NCBI GenBank assembly: GCA_033725935.1
Contig: MU867090.1
Coordinates: 248,001-312,000 of the forward strand
DNA length: 64,000 nt
Source: Cladorrhinum sp. PSN259
Taxonomy: Eukaryota > Ascomycota > Sordariomycetes > Sordariales > Podosporaceae
Direction: 5' to 3'
Positions 10,264 to 20,298 of this stretch are shown here, piece after piece. The translations under genes and the position numbers were made by a program. Position 1 is the first letter of the stretch. Every line of letters begins with the position of its first letter. The notes below the pieces were generated by a model. It made no database searches. It was not told where the DNA came from and saw only the letters and a program-made list of their open reading frames with translations.

Positions 10264-11192
10264 ATGTTTGATCGCAAAGCATTGTTGTTTGTCGCAGGAC
10301 TTGAATTGTTGGGACTGTGTTCAGCGAAAGAGCTTCAGTTCTTCAAGTCCAACAATTTGCTCGCACACAATCTCGACCGACGCCAGACAGCACCACCGGG
10401 CTATCATCCCGAGTTTGGTTCTTGTGGCAGTGGCACAACTTGCGAGAATGCGTGCGGCCCCAATTGGTTGTCTTGCAGCGCATCAACCGATCTCTCCCTC
10501 TTCTGCTACAACAATGTAGATTTTGGCCAAACATGCTGCGAGAATGGGTCTGGACGTGCTTGCGACAAAGGTTACTATTGCGCCTGGCAGACCTTTGGTG
10601 GAAGAGTGTGGTGCTGTGAAGATGTAGGTCATCCGTGGATAGCTTGACACTTTGCAATTGTCTAACAGTATTGACAGGGCCAATCTCTCGAAGAATGCGG
10701 TGTTTCAAATGGAGTGACGACCAGGTCCTCGTCGACCACCACCCAGACATCCACTGCAACTGATTCTTCCAGTACTGCCACCGGCACCGACACAACCACC
10801 AACACAAAGACCACCACCACTGCCTCTGGGTCCTCCGCGACAGGTTGTGGAACTCAGGCTACAGTCACCTCCTGGGCAACAACGACTTTCTTTGCGACTG
10901 TTGAGGTGACAAAGACGGTGCCGATTGGTGGCTGCTCCTCAGATTCGACCTTTACGCAGCCTCCAGACAGCACCGCAACCGACACCACCATCACCAAACC
11001 TCCAATTTCCTCCACCACGTTCGGACCGGTAAGTTTTTTTTTTTTTTCACAACACCTTCACGGCAGTTAGCTAACATTATCTCTCAGATTACCAACACAA
11101 CCGCCACGAGGTCCATCGTCACGGCAGGTGCTGGGCGACCCGGATTGAATGGTCTCGCTTTTGGATTCATTGCGTTGCCTTTCTTGTGGTGA
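10264..11192 (+). CDS. Cys-rich GPI-anchored cell-surface protein
   Basis: Three exons, 10264-10623, 10678-11028 and 11088-11192, all phase 0, giving 271 aa. The introns are GTAGGT..GACAG and GTAAGT..CTCAG. The start at 10264 has a good context and gives a signal peptide (MFDRKALLFVAGLELLG...); an in-frame ATG at 10201 would add 21 hydrophobic residues. After a Kex2-like RR site comes a ~90-aa domain with 12 Cys, including two CC pairs. A Ser/Thr-rich, probably O-mannosylated stalk follows (~residues 130-240). The third exon encodes a hydrophobic tail (LAFGFIALPFLW) after a small-residue region, fitting GPI attachment. The Cys pattern resembles fungal surface proteins of unknown function. Probably located at the plasma membrane or wall. 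Confidence 0.8.
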
Positions 11193-11747
11193 TGGAATGA
11201 AAGGAGATGATGATATGACACGCACGACCCTTTGATGATTTTTATTTTAATTTAGAACATAGCACCTACTCGCGTTTGGATATACCCTCCTTGTCTTTTG
11301 GTTGCCTTATTAGTTAGCACTCCTTAATCTAATACCATTCTTCTTCGTCTTTGCAGTTGTTAGAAGCGAATTTTGTCCTCGTAAGAATATTTGAACACAT
11401 CCATTATGTGAGTTTTCTTTTGTCATTAATTAAAAAATTCCAAAGACCCCTGGCTGGAACCATCCCCAGCATGAGGATCTCGGATCTCTCAATCTCAATG
11501 CTTGACTACTGCATCACCATCTTGGCGAACCGCGTTTGATCACCATCAACCCCACAATCGGCTCGGGAAACAGCGTTCCATCTCTTTCAACCAAAGTATC
11601 AGATATTGTGCCCAAGCGACAATTTGCTCCATCATCGTCAATGTTATTTCAAAAAACTCATTGTGTGCAAAATGCTGGCTGGGATGTGTGGGAAGATGAG
11701 ACGATCGCCCGGCACAAAGGACCCGAAAAAGCACCCATTTCGTCCCG
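11193..11747. other. Intergenic, no gene seen
   Basis: About 550 bp between the GPI protein and the GH131 gene. The first part is AT-rich 3' flank; the remainder is the upstream region of the GH131 gene, ending at the TATA tract listed next. Confidence 0.5.
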
Positions 11748-11765
11748 TATATATATATATATAAA
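11748..11765 (+). promoter_or_regulatory. TATA tract of the GH131 gene
   Basis: An alternating TA tract ending in TATAAA, about 118 bp upstream of the ATG at 11883. Position and sequence fit a TATA box giving a short 5' UTR, as in strongly regulated fungal secreted-enzyme genes. Confidence 0.55.
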
Positions 11766-11882
11766 GGACCCAAAATTGTTCCCCTTGATTACAATCTGAT
11801 TTGCTATTCTTTATCTTTCTCTTCTTATTTTATTCTTATTTTTCGGTTATACATCAAAGTATTTTTGTTAGGCCTCATCATC

Positions 11883-12893
11883 ATGCGCTCCCTTCTCCTC
11901 CCCGTTACCATTGCAAGTCTCGGCGCGGTAGTAGTACCTGTGGTATCTGCTCAGGATTGTGCCCTCCAATTCGACGGCCGTGTGCCCGCAAACCTTGGCT
12001 TGGCCGGCTTCGATGCATCGAACCAAATTTTCAGCAACGCGAATGTGCTAGGTGCGGGTCTCAAGTTCAGCCAGCTGTTGCGTCTGCCAGCCGTCACTGC
12101 AGGTTCTTTGGTATGTTATTTGCTCCTCTCCATCTGTAGTGGCCCTCATACATCAATTTGCTGACACATCACCCGCAATAGTTCGACGTGAATACATCTC
12201 CCGTCGAAGTAACAATCAGCGACGCGTCCATCTTCAACGGCCAGACCGGTTTCCGACGGGCCGAGCTCCTCCCCGCCAGCAACTCGGGCACGGACCCGAG
12301 CACGACAGGCGTCAAGACGCTGCACTTTAGTGTCATGAAGGATGCGCAGAGGCCCCTCAATCTTTCTCACGAGTATCAGCTCGTCTTTCTCGAGAGCAAC
12401 GACTTCAGCACGAACCAATTTGTCTTGAAGACGGGCACGATCCTCGGGTCCGTGCCTTCGCAAGGGAATGCTGGTAGAAACCCGGCGGATACCCTCCAGC
12501 TGTTTGGAAACGTCAATCAGAATCAAGTACTGTTTAGCGCGCCGTTCGCTTCGGGGGTGTTTCACAACTTTGCGGTGACGTTGGATTTTGATGCTTTGTA
12601 CGTTCTACATAATACCTATAATGATGGACTAGTACTGACAAGAACATACAAACAGGACAACACAAGTCTTCTTCTCGGCCGGCAACGCACCGCTGAAAGC
12701 AGTGACCGGCGTCCTGCCAAACGACGTGAGCGGACAGGGTCAGTTCCACTTTGGCGTCCTCAAAAAACCCGTCAACGGCGTGGGGGATATCACCAAAAAC
12801 GGCGACCAGCCAGACGGCATCGACGAGGGGATAATCTTTGGTGGGATATTCCAAGAGGACAGCTCGGCGGGGTGTATCAGCTTGTCTCCCTAG
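11883..12893 (+). CDS. Secreted glycoside hydrolase family 131 glucanase
   Basis: Three exons, 11883-12110, 12182-12597 and 12656-12893, encode 293 aa. Introns are GTATGT..AATAG and GTACGT..AACAG; the second sits inside a codon, so the last exon uses a different frame from the one an unspliced reading suggests. The signal peptide ends near ...VVSA-QDC. Family hallmarks: DCALQFDGRVP near the mature N-terminus, QTGFRRAELLP, GVKTLHFS, LSHEYQLVFLE, TNQFVLKTGTILG, GVFHNFAVTLDFDA, VSGQGQFHFGVLKKP and GIDEGIIFGGIF at the end. GH131 enzymes characterised in other fungi cleave beta-1,3/1,4/1,6 glucans. No carbohydrate-binding module is attached. The gene converges on the sedolisin gene, with only 55 bp between the stop codons. 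Confidence 0.92.
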
Positions 12894-12948
12894 TACCTTT
12901 GTATTAACTGATAACTTTCAAAAGAAAATGAAAATGAACAGAAAAAAA

Positions 12949-14889
12949 TTACAAAAGAGCCTGCATAAACTCCCAAAAATCATCCACGGTGCCCAACCCC
13001 GTCGCCGCGTCCCACCCGTCCCCCGCCGCCCACCCATTCACCTTGGTCCCGTCCCCGAAATTGCACCCGTAGCTCTCCCCTTCCTTGACATCCCTGAGCG
13101 TCTCTCTCACTTTTTGACTGTACAGCAGGGGATTCAACCACCCCACCGGCTTCTTTCCTTCCCGCATCCGCTTATCATTCACCAGCGCAATCATGGCAGC
13201 CACGACCGGAGTCGAAGCGCTCGTGCCCATCACCTCGGTCATTTCGCCTCCCATGATGATCTGAAAGTTTGACCCGATGGCCGAGATATCCGGAATCGCC
13301 CTTCCCTTTTCGTTGAATAATCCAAATTTTTCTTTTGAAACTTGAGTTGCCACGTATTGTCGCACGGCGTCCTCCTGCCACGCCGCCGCCGCTCCATCGT
13401 CTCCTCCGTCCCTCAAAAAGAAATTACTAAACCCGCCCGCGCTCAACGATTCCGCCTTGACGGGGGGAGCGACGTTATCTACCGCCCCTATCGCCGTCAC
13501 ATAAGGGCAGGAAGCAGGGAAAGTCGGTACGAATCCCTTTTTATTCCCTCCTCTGCCGTCCTTAGTCTCACACGTTGTGTGTCCGGTACCGGCCGCGCCG
13601 CCATCCCCCGACGCAACCAATATTGTTGTCCCGCGCGCAGTCAACGCGGCAAATAAATCGCACACCTTGCGCGCGTAAGCTTCCGGCACGGAAAGTTCGT
13701 CGTCCGCGTAGCTTATGCTCAGCACGTGAGGGATCTCGTCGTCCCCGAGGGATAAGAGGTAGTTCAGAAACTCAAAGTAAGGCTCGTTGTCGCCCTCGGG
13801 TATGGGTTCGCCGGCCGGGGAGAGTTTGGTCGCGCGACCGCCCGTCAGTATGTATGAAACGTTTGTGGGGTACCCGAGGGCCAGGGCGTATTGCATGTCG
13901 AGAGAAGCTTCGATTCCTGCAGAGGAAGGAGGGGACTGAGGGTTCGTGGCGGCGTTCAAGAGGGTCAGAGTAAAAGAGGAGGGAATCGAGGCCAGGTCGA
14001 TGGCTGGGTTGCCCGTGTATTGCGACAAAAAGGACGAGACGTCGGAATTGTGGATGAATTGGTCCAGGAACCCTGCGACTACGAAGCGCACTGGAGATGG
14101 GGAGGTTGTGGGAGGTGTGTAGGTGATGTTGTAGAGTTGGCGGATGCAGGATGGGGTTGTGGTTAGGAGGCAGGGGAGGTTGGGTTCGTACTCTTCGTTT
14201 TCTCCTTGGCCGTCTGGTGAGCCCCCACCACCCTGGGAGGGAACGATGCTTGGAGTTGGCGGACTTTGTTTGGGAGGCCAGGGCCAGTGCCAGGGAATGG
14301 TGGGGTTTGGTTTGGGTTTGGGTTTGGGCTTTGGTGTGGGATGCCGAGGTCTAGGGGGAGGCATGAAATTTGTGAGCGGGTGGATGAAGTCAATGTAATT
14401 CCGGAGCGGGGAGGGTATGCTATAAGATCGAGAGCGCAGGATTGGAGCGTTCTTGGTGTTTGAAGACGGGTCGGAATAAGAGTAATATTTGAGGTCTGCA
14501 CTGAAAAGATCTTTGACTGTCTTTGCGGATGCCTCGAAGCTGATGAGACCGCCTTGTGTTTTGAAGTTTTGGATTCCGTTGGATTTGAGCCAGGTTGTTA
14601 CTGCCTTGGAGGTTTGTTGTTTCGGTTGGAGGTAGTTGTGCACTTGATCTCGCGTCATGTGGCGGCCAAACTGAGAATTGCTGGGGTCCTGTCGCTGGTT
14701 GAGCCTTGACTTGAGCTCTCCCAGTCCAACATCTCTGAGCGACAAATACAGGGTGATTTTGTCAGAGGACGTGGCGTTTCTCTGAACTTCCCATCCGGAC
14801 GGGATTTCTTTGGCATTTTCGAGGATGACCGTTGTTCCCGCCTGGACGCAGGAGAACCCCAGGAGGGCAAGCAGGAGATGCCACCACAT
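12949..14889 (-). CDS. Sedolisin (S53) serine protease, secreted
   Basis: A single-exon 646-aa preproenzyme. Signal peptide at 1-~17 (MWWHLLLALLGFSCVQAG), then an S53 activation prodomain (~20-165). The catalytic residues are visible: E327 and D331 in GIEASLDMQYA, oxyanion D429 in ASGDGG and nucleophile S557 in MGTSASTP. The calcium site is formed by the RDV (D600) and GDGWDAATGLG segments. Between prodomain and catalytic domain (~175-240) lies an unusual linker with a Lys-Pro ladder (PTPKPKPKPKPNP), a Trp/Pro stretch (WHWPWPP) and a Gly/acidic patch. Sedolisins are acid-active endo- or tripeptidyl-peptidases; the subtype cannot be told from motifs alone. It probably acts in extracellular protein digestion. 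Divergent small ORFs on the other strand are shadows. Confidence 0.92.
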   Translation of the reverse strand: MWWHLLLALLGFSCVQAGTTVILENAKEIPSGWEVQRNATSSDKITLYLSLRDVGLGELKSRLNQRQDPSNSQFGRHMTRDQVHNYLQPKQQTSKAVTTWLKSNGIQNFKTQGGLISFEASAKTVKDLFSADLKYYSYSDPSSNTKNAPILRSRSYSIPSPLRNYIDFIHPLTNFMPPPRPRHPTPKPKPKPKPNPTIPWHWPWPPKQSPPTPSIVPSQGGGGSPDGQGENEEYEPNLPCLLTTTPSCIRQLYNITYTPPTTSPSPVRFVVAGFLDQFIHNSDVSSFLSQYTGNPAIDLASIPSSFTLTLLNAATNPQSPPSSAGIEASLDMQYALALGYPTNVSYILTGGRATKLSPAGEPIPEGDNEPYFEFLNYLLSLGDDEIPHVLSISYADDELSVPEAYARKVCDLFAALTARGTTILVASGDGGAAGTGHTTCETKDGRGGNKKGFVPTFPASCPYVTAIGAVDNVAPPVKAESLSAGGFSNFFLRDGGDDGAAAAWQEDAVRQYVATQVSKEKFGLFNEKGRAIPDISAIGSNFQIIMGGEMTEVMGTSASTPVVAAMIALVNDKRMREGKKPVGWLNPLLYSQKVRETLRDVKEGESYGCNFGDGTKVNGWAAGDGWDAATGLGTVDDFWEFMQALL

Positions 14890-15763
14890 GTTGCGATCAA
14901 GTTGGGAAGTGGAAAAAAGAAACGAAAAAGATGAGAAATAAAAAATAAAAATAAAACACTCCCTCCTTTACCTGAGCGGCTGCTGTTCAGTCAACATGAC
15001 GGCACTGGAAAACACCGGCTTTAAGGCTTTTGGGGAGCACATCAGTCACGATCTACAGGCTCGATTGCACGTGTGCATCGATGCACGTCGATATTAATCT
15101 CCGTGGATGCGAGCCAAAAATGGTATGCACCATGAGACTCGCCGGAACATGACAAGCATCTAGATCGAGTGTTACCGCCACATTTTTTTCGGTTTCGCTG
15201 TGGTAGTAAACTCGGTCCGCTTCCGAGGTGAATATTCCCTTTCAGCCGGAGAGACGAGCCGAGTCTGTCCTGGGAGGGCGCCCCATCCCATTGGACACCT
15301 ACTTTGGAGCGAATCCTACTTTAATATTATTTGCCGTTGCTAAGAGCATTGTGTTTCTATTTTGATCTAGTGGCGAGACCCAGCAGGGTGGTTTAATTTA
15401 TATTCTTGTCCTCTTCCAGGTTTGCCCCTTCTGGTCAATCTGTCCCAGCTCTCTCCCAAGGACATCTTTGATGCACCATTTTTGGCTCTCAATTAGCCTT
15501 CCATGTCTGCTTTTATGCTTGCTCCTTCTTGGATATGCGATGCGAGTATTCTCTTTGAGTGACTTTTTCCCTCATCACTCGCACCTGTTGGTTATTTTTC
15601 TTTCACTTTCTTTAGTTCAAGATGTGTTGTCGGATCGGGCGAGAAGCTAATGCACCGGAGTGCCATGTTGGTTTCATCTCCCACTGTCGGGCGCGACATA
15701 TTTGGGGAGTTCGATGTGAAGGATAAAACCTATGTAGTCAGACACCAGTAAATATTGATCGTG
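14890..15763. other. Intergenic: sedolisin promoter and antiporter 3' flank
   Basis: About 870 bp. The first part is the promoter of the sedolisin gene, with an A-rich 5' leader at 14910-14955. No other gene is supported. A 60-codon plus-strand ORF at 15468 has hydrophobic character but no support. Confidence 0.45.
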
Positions 15764-17275
15764 CTAAGACCCATTGTGTTGGTGATGTTCCGCATTTTCC
15801 TGTGTCACTTCGGGATCGGTATTTTGGCGCTTGACCTGGACACCCCATCGCTTGTCGGTGAGAATCTGCGGCCCGATCTTCTTGAGAAGAAAGCCAACAG
15901 AAACGGGACCAATGACGGTGTTGAGAATAATAGCCCAAACCCCAATGACAAACGCTTTCTTGGAGAGGAACGGCGTCTCGTTCAGGCCAATCTGAATGAT
16001 GAGCAGACCGATCTCCCCCCGCGCAACCATAGCTGTGCCAAGAAGAGTGGCTGGAGCCCAGCTCGACAACAAGACTGACTTCTTCGCGGCCTGGGATCCG
16101 TCTAGTCGGCGTCGCTTGACGGAAATGAGATCCCAAACCGGAACGACGGCGCCAACAATGACCTTGCCAAAAGCCATCAGCAGGGTAAAGACGATCCCCT
16201 TCCATATCACCTCTCCGGTCCACAGGTCGATGAACGGAATGGCGAAACCAACGCTCGCGAAGAACAGTGGCTGAAGAATGTACTTTTGTGCACCGCCCAG
16301 GTAACTGTTGAAGGTGTCTGTGAATGCAGAGTTCTCCTCACGGGCAGCCGCATTGGGTTTCCGCAATGAACTCACGAATGCGCCCGCCAAGAAAGCCCCG
16401 AATAATACCGACGCCCCAGCGTATGCAGCAATCGCGAGGAATGCCGAAAGAAAGCCAATCATGATGGCCAAGTTTATTCTTCGATGGTGGGCAGCGCTCT
16501 TTAGTCGCGGCTCAACCATTCTCCGAAATAATGGGATAGCAAGGACCTTGGCGACGAAGGGTGTTAGTATGGCGAGCAGCCCACTCGCGAGAATGGGCCG
16601 CCCTATGATCCATCCCAAGCTTTCACCATCAGCGATTCCCCGGAGCTGGTGGATCACGCTCACCAGGACCAAGCCGCAAACATCATCAAGCACGGCGGCG
16701 CTGATGAGGACCGTCCCAATTCGGGTCTGGGAGTAGTCCTGGCCTTGTGATGACGCACTGTTGATGACGACAAACGTCGTCCCGAGCGAGGTCGAGCAGA
16801 GCGCGGTACCGATGATGAAGGCTTCCAGTGGGGTGTGTCCGAACCCTGCATATAGCAAGCCAAACGAGAGAGCGATGGGAGTCAGAACGCCAAGAAGAGC
16901 TGCGACAACGCTCAACATAAAGTTCCTGAGGAGGAGGTCGAGGCGAATCGTGAGGCCACCTTCAAAGATGATGAGGATGAGCCCGACATAGCCCAACGCC
17001 AGGAAGGTCTCTTGCCAGTCAAGGGCCAGTATATTTGCAACGGGGATGCCGTAGATTAGGCCCACAATGATTTGGCCAATGAGGCCGGCGCGCAAGACCT
17101 TGTCGGCAACCCATTCGGCGATGGCGAGAAAGAGGAAGAATGAGATGAGGGTCAGGATGCTGACGACTACAAAAGTTGGAAATTGTCAATTTTTCTGTCC
17201 TCAAAAAAGACAAGATGGAATATGCCTACTGTCTGGTTCGTGGTATGCCAAAAAGGCGTTTTTGTCGTCGGCCAT
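15764..17275 (-). CDS. CPA2-type cation/proton antiporter (KefB/Na-H exchanger)
   Basis: Two exons. A 46-nt first exon (17230-17275, MADDKNAFLAYHEPD) is joined through a 63-nt intron (GTAGGC..TGTAG, 17167-17229) to 15764-17166, giving 482 aa. The first exon is supported by its AYHEPD phrase, which resembles the (P)YHEPS start I recall for fungal homologues, and by restoring the first transmembrane helix (VSILTLISFFLFLAIAEWV), which an internal start would lose. About 12 hydrophobic segments follow, with signatures LGYVGLILIIFEGGL, CSTSLGTTFVVI and the double-Asp motif VLDDVCGLVLV that carries ions in electrogenic CPA2 exchangers. The C-terminus is short and His/Asn-rich, without a TrkA nucleotide domain. 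Likely moves Na+ or K+ against H+ across a plasma or vacuolar membrane. Confidence 0.88.
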
Positions 17276-17777
17276 TTGGATGTGTTGGAAAGAAAAGCGA
17301 TGAGTTGCCAAGTTTGGATGGGAATCTCGCTAACAATTTAGTCTGGGTAACGGGTCATTTACGGGTTCAAGCAGGGCACGCCAAGCGAAGATACACAGGT
17401 TCAGTCCTAACCTTCCTTTCGAAGCATGAGTGAGGGAATGCAACGGTCTTGTTTCGTACATATCCATGTCACTCAAGAAATGACCAAAAATCCAATTACA
17501 TCTATTTTTTTTTTATATTTTTTTTTCCACAATATAAATACAAACCTTCTACAGAGACCCCAGACTTTTCTTATCTAGATACTAACCATCCCAGGTATAG
17601 CCCAGTCTGGACCCTTTTCCCTTTTTTCCTTTCCAGAAAAAGAAAAATCCACTTCAACAGGTCCTAATCCACCAGGGTATCCATCTTTCATCTATCCCAA
17701 GTTCCGACGCCTCCCCCACCCCACCTAAACACCACACCTTCCACAACAAGTCTCCAATCAACTTTCAGTGCCCTCAC
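17276..17777. other. Intergenic, pyrimidine-rich
   Basis: Upstream of the antiporter gene and downstream of the Rds1-like gene. Contains T tracts at 17506-17525 and C/T-rich DNA to 17777. No gene seen. Confidence 0.45.
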
Positions 17778-18923
17778 TTACTCCCCCCCCTTAAGCAAAG
17801 CAACAGCCAACTTCTCCGGCTGCTCCAGAATAACAGCCGGCCCCGCAACCACGCTCTCCTTTCTGGGCGCGCCAACCTCGTCGGCAATGCAAGCCACAAT
17901 TACCCCTTTAGTCTCAAAGCTCGCCGGTATCGTGACCCAAATATCCTTGCCGCTGCCGGGATAGTGCCCGCGCGTGTCAATAGGCACGCTAACATTCAGC
18001 ACCCCGTGGAAGAAAACAGCATAGTACTGCCTGTGCGAATCAAACCTCGGCTGGTTGCTGACATCCCCCGGGAAATGCAGACTAATATTAGACCCGGGCG
18101 TCAGGCTGTTTGTGTCCACCCCCGCGCTCAGAGCCGGTAATCGCTGACGCGGGTGCGGAAACTCCGGGTTCTCGGGGGGACAGCTCCCCGGAACGATAAA
18201 CGCGTTCGTGCTGTCCAGGACCTCGTTAGCGTAGGGAAAGACGGTGTCTGAGGGACCGCCGAAGGGGTCCGCCTTCCAAATGTCTATCAGCGCCCACGCT
18301 TCGTGCCGCGTCTCGACCTCGGCGATGGCCAGCATCGCGCCCTTCCCCATGGAAATCGTCGGCTGCTGCACCAAGCCCGTCAGGAAAGCCATGCTGGAGA
18401 TCTCGAGCACCGTCATGAGCGCTAGGTAGCCGACGGGCTCGGTGAATGGGAACTTGTACCGGCACCGGCCGGGCTTGATGGACGTCGGGGAGATTTGGTT
18501 CTGGAAGATGCGCAGGTGGCCGGCCTCGTTGTTGCGGATCTCCATCAGCCGGCGGTAGGTCGTGTTTGGCATCCCCGCCCTGGCAAAGTCTTCTGGCGTG
18601 AAAGCCTCGATGCCTTGCTGGTAAAACTCAAAGATCAGCCACTCGGCCGAGAGCAGGTTCTGCCACGTCCAGTCGTCGGGACCGGGGGGTCCATGTCGGG
18701 TTGGGAAGATCGGGTCCGAGATGTTGCCGGGAAACGGCCGGTCGGTTCCCCAGTAGTAGTTGTAGAGATCCGACTCGCCCGGGATGGGGCCGTAGGTGGG
18801 ATCGGCAAGCTTTTGGGCCTCGCCGTTGTAACGAGGGGGGACTTCCGGCGCCGAGGTCGGGGCCGATAGCACCTTTGTGGCGAGGAGCGTCAATACTGAA
18901 AGCAGAGCGGACTTGGACACCAT
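17778..18923 (-). CDS. Secreted ferritin-fold protein, Rds1-like
   Basis: A single exon of 381 aa from the Met at 18923 (MVSKSALLSVLTLLATKVLSAP, a clear signal peptide); an upstream in-frame Met at 19010 would add 29 residues and spoil the signal. The mid-part carries a ferritin-like four-helix pattern with probable metal ligands: LLSAEWLIFEFY, NNEAGHLRIF (ExxH), VLEISSMAFLTG and AEVETRHEAW (a second ExxxRH). The C-terminal ~130 residues look like a beta-rich extracellular domain. This layout matches fungal 'Rds1' stress-response proteins, named after a Schizosaccharomyces pombe gene induced by nutrient stress. Whether the iron site is active, and what it does outside the cell, is not known. 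Several NxS/T sites are present. Confidence 0.8.
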   Translation of the reverse strand: MVSKSALLSVLTLLATKVLSAPTSAPEVPPRYNGEAQKLADPTYGPIPGESDLYNYYWGTDRPFPGNISDPIFPTRHGPPGPDDWTWQNLLSAEWLIFEFYQQGIEAFTPEDFARAGMPNTTYRRLMEIRNNEAGHLRIFQNQISPTSIKPGRCRYKFPFTEPVGYLALMTVLEISSMAFLTGLVQQPTISMGKGAMLAIAEVETRHEAWALIDIWKADPFGGPSDTVFPYANEVLDSTNAFIVPGSCPPENPEFPHPRQRLPALSAGVDTNSLTPGSNISLHFPGDVSNQPRFDSHRQYYAVFFHGVLNVSVPIDTRGHYPGSGKDIWVTIPASFETKGVIVACIADEVGAPRKESVVAGPAVILEQPEKLAVALLKGGE

Positions 18924-20298
18924 GGTTGTTACTGGTGGTGGACTTGCAAGTCCGGAGTGGTTGTCAGGGGGTCTACAGATATAAAGTGCAAAGTTGAGAA
19001 GCAAGCCCAAAACAGCCCGATAATTTGAGAATAATGAAGAGGAGAGAAGTCGGGAAGAGAGGCTGGAGCTTCTTGGTCAGACGCTTGCATGCTTTGCGAG
19101 AAGATTGGGTCAAGGGGAGCCCTCCTACCGGAGCTCCGGAGCCGGTCCGTCGATAGCTTGGAAGCACCGTCCGTCAGTAAGTGCAAGAACAGGCTCAAAA
19201 CAACTGACAACTCCAGAGTTGCAAGGCCGTACAAAAGTGGCCCGAGTTGTATCTGACCAGAGGCTCCATCATGACCAAAAAAATACGGACACCAAAACAC
19301 CCACACCACCACTTCAAGCATGAACAGAGAAAGCGTACAGCTACAACATTGTACTAGCGCTATGTGGAATCGAACCAAATACAGTACATCTTCTCCAGTG
19401 CAGACCAATGAACAACACAGCCAATTTTGTTGATAGCAAACCGAATGAAATTAATTATATTCAAATACCCAGCCAACTTCCGCTCTAATCTCAAATAATT
19501 TTCAACTATTTGAGGAATATGCTATCCACCCCGGGTCAGCAATTAATAAAGGTTGTTCCAATTATTATTTAGTATCCGTAACCTTTTTTTTTCTTTTTCT
19601 TTTTTTTTGGGTCATGATGGAGATGATGGGGTTGAGAGAAAGAAACTCGGCTAGACAAAGAGAATCGATGACACACAGATTGGAATGGCAGTGGATGTCC
19701 GAGTCCTTGTCGACGGTTCTTGCTATCTAACAACCAATGACTCGTGTAGGCAGAGTTCGGGGCTCATTGGACAAGCCGCGCACTTTCATGTTGCAGAACA
19801 TGAATGTCTACAGAGTCCGAAGAGCTAATCCAGGGAAGGAAAACCAAACACGCATTGAGATTTTGTAGTTGTCTTGTCGGTAACCGTAACAATGAGATAG
19901 ACTGAACAGTCAGCTTGCTGAGCCATAGCATCCGGAAACTCAGCAACATTTTAAAGGCAGGACAGCCTCTACCGTCCCTTGGTAACAGTTTCGGTGAAAG
20001 TCACTAGTAACCTCACTGGACCCAACACGCCAGACTCACACCAGCGCAGCCAATTTGAGAATGACTTGACAAAGAACGCCAAACCAAGACTTATTAGTGT
20101 TGTAGACGTCATTCGGCGTTTGCCAGCCAGACTCCGCTCAATTTTTAGTGAATGACACGACTCCCATCTCTGAGCAGACGCCCTTGAGGGGGTAACTGTC
20201 CATCAACATTGACACGGATGAAAATCAGAGGGACAGGTTCCCATTGCCCCATCACACACACACACATGCATGCATGTCGTGTTGAGTTTCTTGCCATT
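18924..20298. other. Divergent promoter region between Rds1-like and P450 genes
   Basis: About 1.4 kb. Contains T-rich tracts near 19585-19610 and a CA-dinucleotide run followed by repeated CATG (20251-20277) just upstream of the P450 ATG. No additional gene seen. Confidence 0.5.
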
